DNA from: an uncultured Bacteroidales bacterium
GTDB lineage: Bacteria; Bacteroidota; Bacteroidia; Bacteroidales; UBA932
Assembly: GCA_900316045.1 (NCBI GenBank)
Contig: ONBM01000046.1
Coordinates: 1 to 51,922 of the forward strand
DNA length: 51,922 bases
Reading direction: 5' to 3'
Part shown: positions 50,880-51,922 of the stretch, one piece after another
Layout of the letters: each line of letters starts with the position of its first letter
Position numbering within the stretch: position 1 is the stretch's first letter
The notes under the pieces: model-generated
The model's database searches: none
Told to the model about the DNA's origin: nothing
Seen by the model: the letters and a program-made list of their open reading frames with translations, nothing else
Program-made: the position numbers and the translations under genes

Positions 50880-50948
50880 CCATTCGGTGCCATTCATCTT
50901 AAGTTGCTGGCATCGAGATTTTTATGAATATATTAAAACGAACTTGCA

Positions 50949-51922
50949 ATGCTGAATATTCCAGATTTCGCATCTTTTAGGAACGTCGCTACGCCGTTCT
51001 ACTATTACGATATCGACCTTTTCAATAAAACTGTTGACGAGGTGGCTGAATTGTCGAGAAAATACAATGTTCATGTACATTATTCCGTTAAGGCCAATTC
51101 CGATCCGCGTCTGAATGACATCATAAGCGCAGCTGGTCTTGGAACAGACTGCGTGAGCGGAGACGAGATAGAGTTTGCCGTGAGTTGCGGCTTCGATCCT
51201 AAGGATATATTTTTTGCCGGTGTAGGCAAGACGGATAAGGAAATCGTTCAGGCGTTGCAGGTCGGCATCGGGGCTTTCGTCGTGGAATCACTAGAGGAAA
51301 TCGTGATTATCGGGGATTTGGCAAAAAAGCTTGGTAGACGAGTGTCCATGAGCCTGAGAATCAATCCGAATATCGATGCACACACCCATCATCACATTAC
51401 CACGGGACTCTATGAAGATAAGTTCGGAATATCCGACCGCAGTTTCGATGAGGCCGCATCGCTGGTGAAGAGTTACGATAATATCGACTTCTTCGGACTT
51501 CAGTTCCATATAGGCTCGCAGATTCTGGATGTTGAAGAAGTCGTGAAATTAGAGTGCGAGAGAGTGAATGACATCCTGGCTCGGTTCGAACGGGATGGGA
51601 TGATCGTAAAGAATATTGATCTTGGAGGAGGTCTTGGAATAGATTATGATGACCCGGACAATAACCCTGTGCCGGATTTCGAGACTTGGTTCAGGACTAT
51701 CAGGAAATATCTTGTGGCTCGTCCCGAGCAGGGCGTTCACGTGGAGCCGGGGCGTTCTCTTGTCGGTCAGGCAGGGTCGCTGATTTCCAGGGTTCTATAC
51801 GTCAAGAAAGGCGAAAATCGTCGTTTCTTGATGGTGGATGCCGGCATGAACGACCTCATTCGTCCTGCTTTATATGGAGCTTATCATAAAATTGAGAATC
51901 TCTCGGCTCATTACGATGACAA
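50949..51922 (+). CDS. lysA: Diaminopimelate decarboxylase (3' end cut by window edge)
   Basis: 324 codons from ATG 50949 to the edge. Fold type III PLP enzyme that decarboxylates meso-diaminopimelate to lysine, the last step of lysine synthesis. PLP lysine Lys48 in HYSVKANSD; GVGKTDKEI; HFHIGSQ-type FQFHIGSQI; GGGLGIDY; HVEPGRSLVG; DAGMNDLIRPALYGAYH. The C-terminal catalytic Cys region lies beyond the window. Divergent from the ABC/GntR operon. Confidence 0.95.
   Translation, partial: MLNIPDFASFRNVATPFYYYDIDLFNKTVDEVAELSRKYNVHVHYSVKANSDPRLNDIISAAGLGTDCVSGDEIEFAVSCGFDPKDIFFAGVGKTDKEIVQALQVGIGAFVVESLEEIVIIGDLAKKLGRRVSMSLRINPNIDAHTHHHITTGLYEDKFGISDRSFDEAASLVKSYDNIDFFGLQFHIGSQILDVEEVVKLECERVNDILARFERDGMIVKNIDLGGGLGIDYDDPDNNPVPDFETWFRTIRKYLVARPEQGVHVEPGRSLVGQAGSLISRVLYVKKGENRRFLMVDAGMNDLIRPALYGAYHKIENLSAHYDD

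Overview
This window comes from a member of the Bacteroidota, most likely Bacteroidales. The evidence is a SusC/SusD pair, large TonB-dependent receptors with carboxypeptidase-regulatory-like N-termini, many SPII lipoproteins, DUF2807 and DUF4876 proteins, and promoters of the Bacteroides type (TTTG or TTG, about 19 nt, TAnnTTTG). Base composition is mid-range, about 46-48% GC by eye. There is no phage, integrase, CRISPR array, rRNA or recognisable tRNA.

Layout. 1-1861: a truncated NahK-like kinase, divergent from a YqiA-type hydrolase fused to a degenerate HAD domain. 1888-11851 (minus): a tight five-gene operon of TonB receptor, DUF4876-type lipoprotein, outer-membrane barrel and two tandem gingipain-like cysteine peptidases; this is the best candidate for an undescribed system. 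12012-14373 (minus): HhH DNA-binding membrane protein, rsmI and a conserved hypothetical. 14420-16306 (plus): tdk and an SGNH-like secreted protein. 16307-17028: no gene. 17029-18087 (minus): recA with a damaged 3' end. 18217-23460 (plus): rlmN, a patatin/POTRA/barrel protein, recX and a MATE exporter. 23487-23551: a REP-like element. 23668-28255: purC, mtgA (minus), an exported C1B peptidase and an orphan AAA-type ATPase. 28279-38381 (minus): a surface-glycan operon (GT4, broken TupA-like gene, 4,6-dehydratase, aminotransferase, ATP-grasp, SDR, PtmE-like nucleotidyltransferase, GT, flippase). 38551-38963: DUF488 gene broken by a 26-bp tandem duplication. 38991-45272 (minus): another GT4, then SusD and SusC. 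45596-50627 (minus): ABC ATPase, permease, GntR/YtrA-type regulator, DUF2807 lipoprotein and barrel, behind an autoregulatory-looking promoter. 50949-end: lysA, truncated by the window edge.

How the genes work together. The minus-strand operon at 2-12 kb reads as one outer-membrane machine: receptor, surface lipoprotein, barrel and two secreted peptidases. The 28-38 kb block should make a 4-amino nucleotide sugar, modify it, transfer it and flip the lipid-linked product. The 45-51 kb block looks like an envelope-stress or export module controlled by its own GntR repressor.

Unusual at the DNA level. (1) GAATAT (either strand) occurs about 145 times by hand count, roughly 4.5-6 times expectation, in all reading frames and between genes, and is nearly absent from 39.3-46.4 kb, the SusCD region. 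(2) Three genes (recA, the TupA-like gene, the DUF488 gene) each carry one clean out-of-frame deletion or duplication. These are either real lesions or assembly/strain-mixture artefacts; raw reads would decide.
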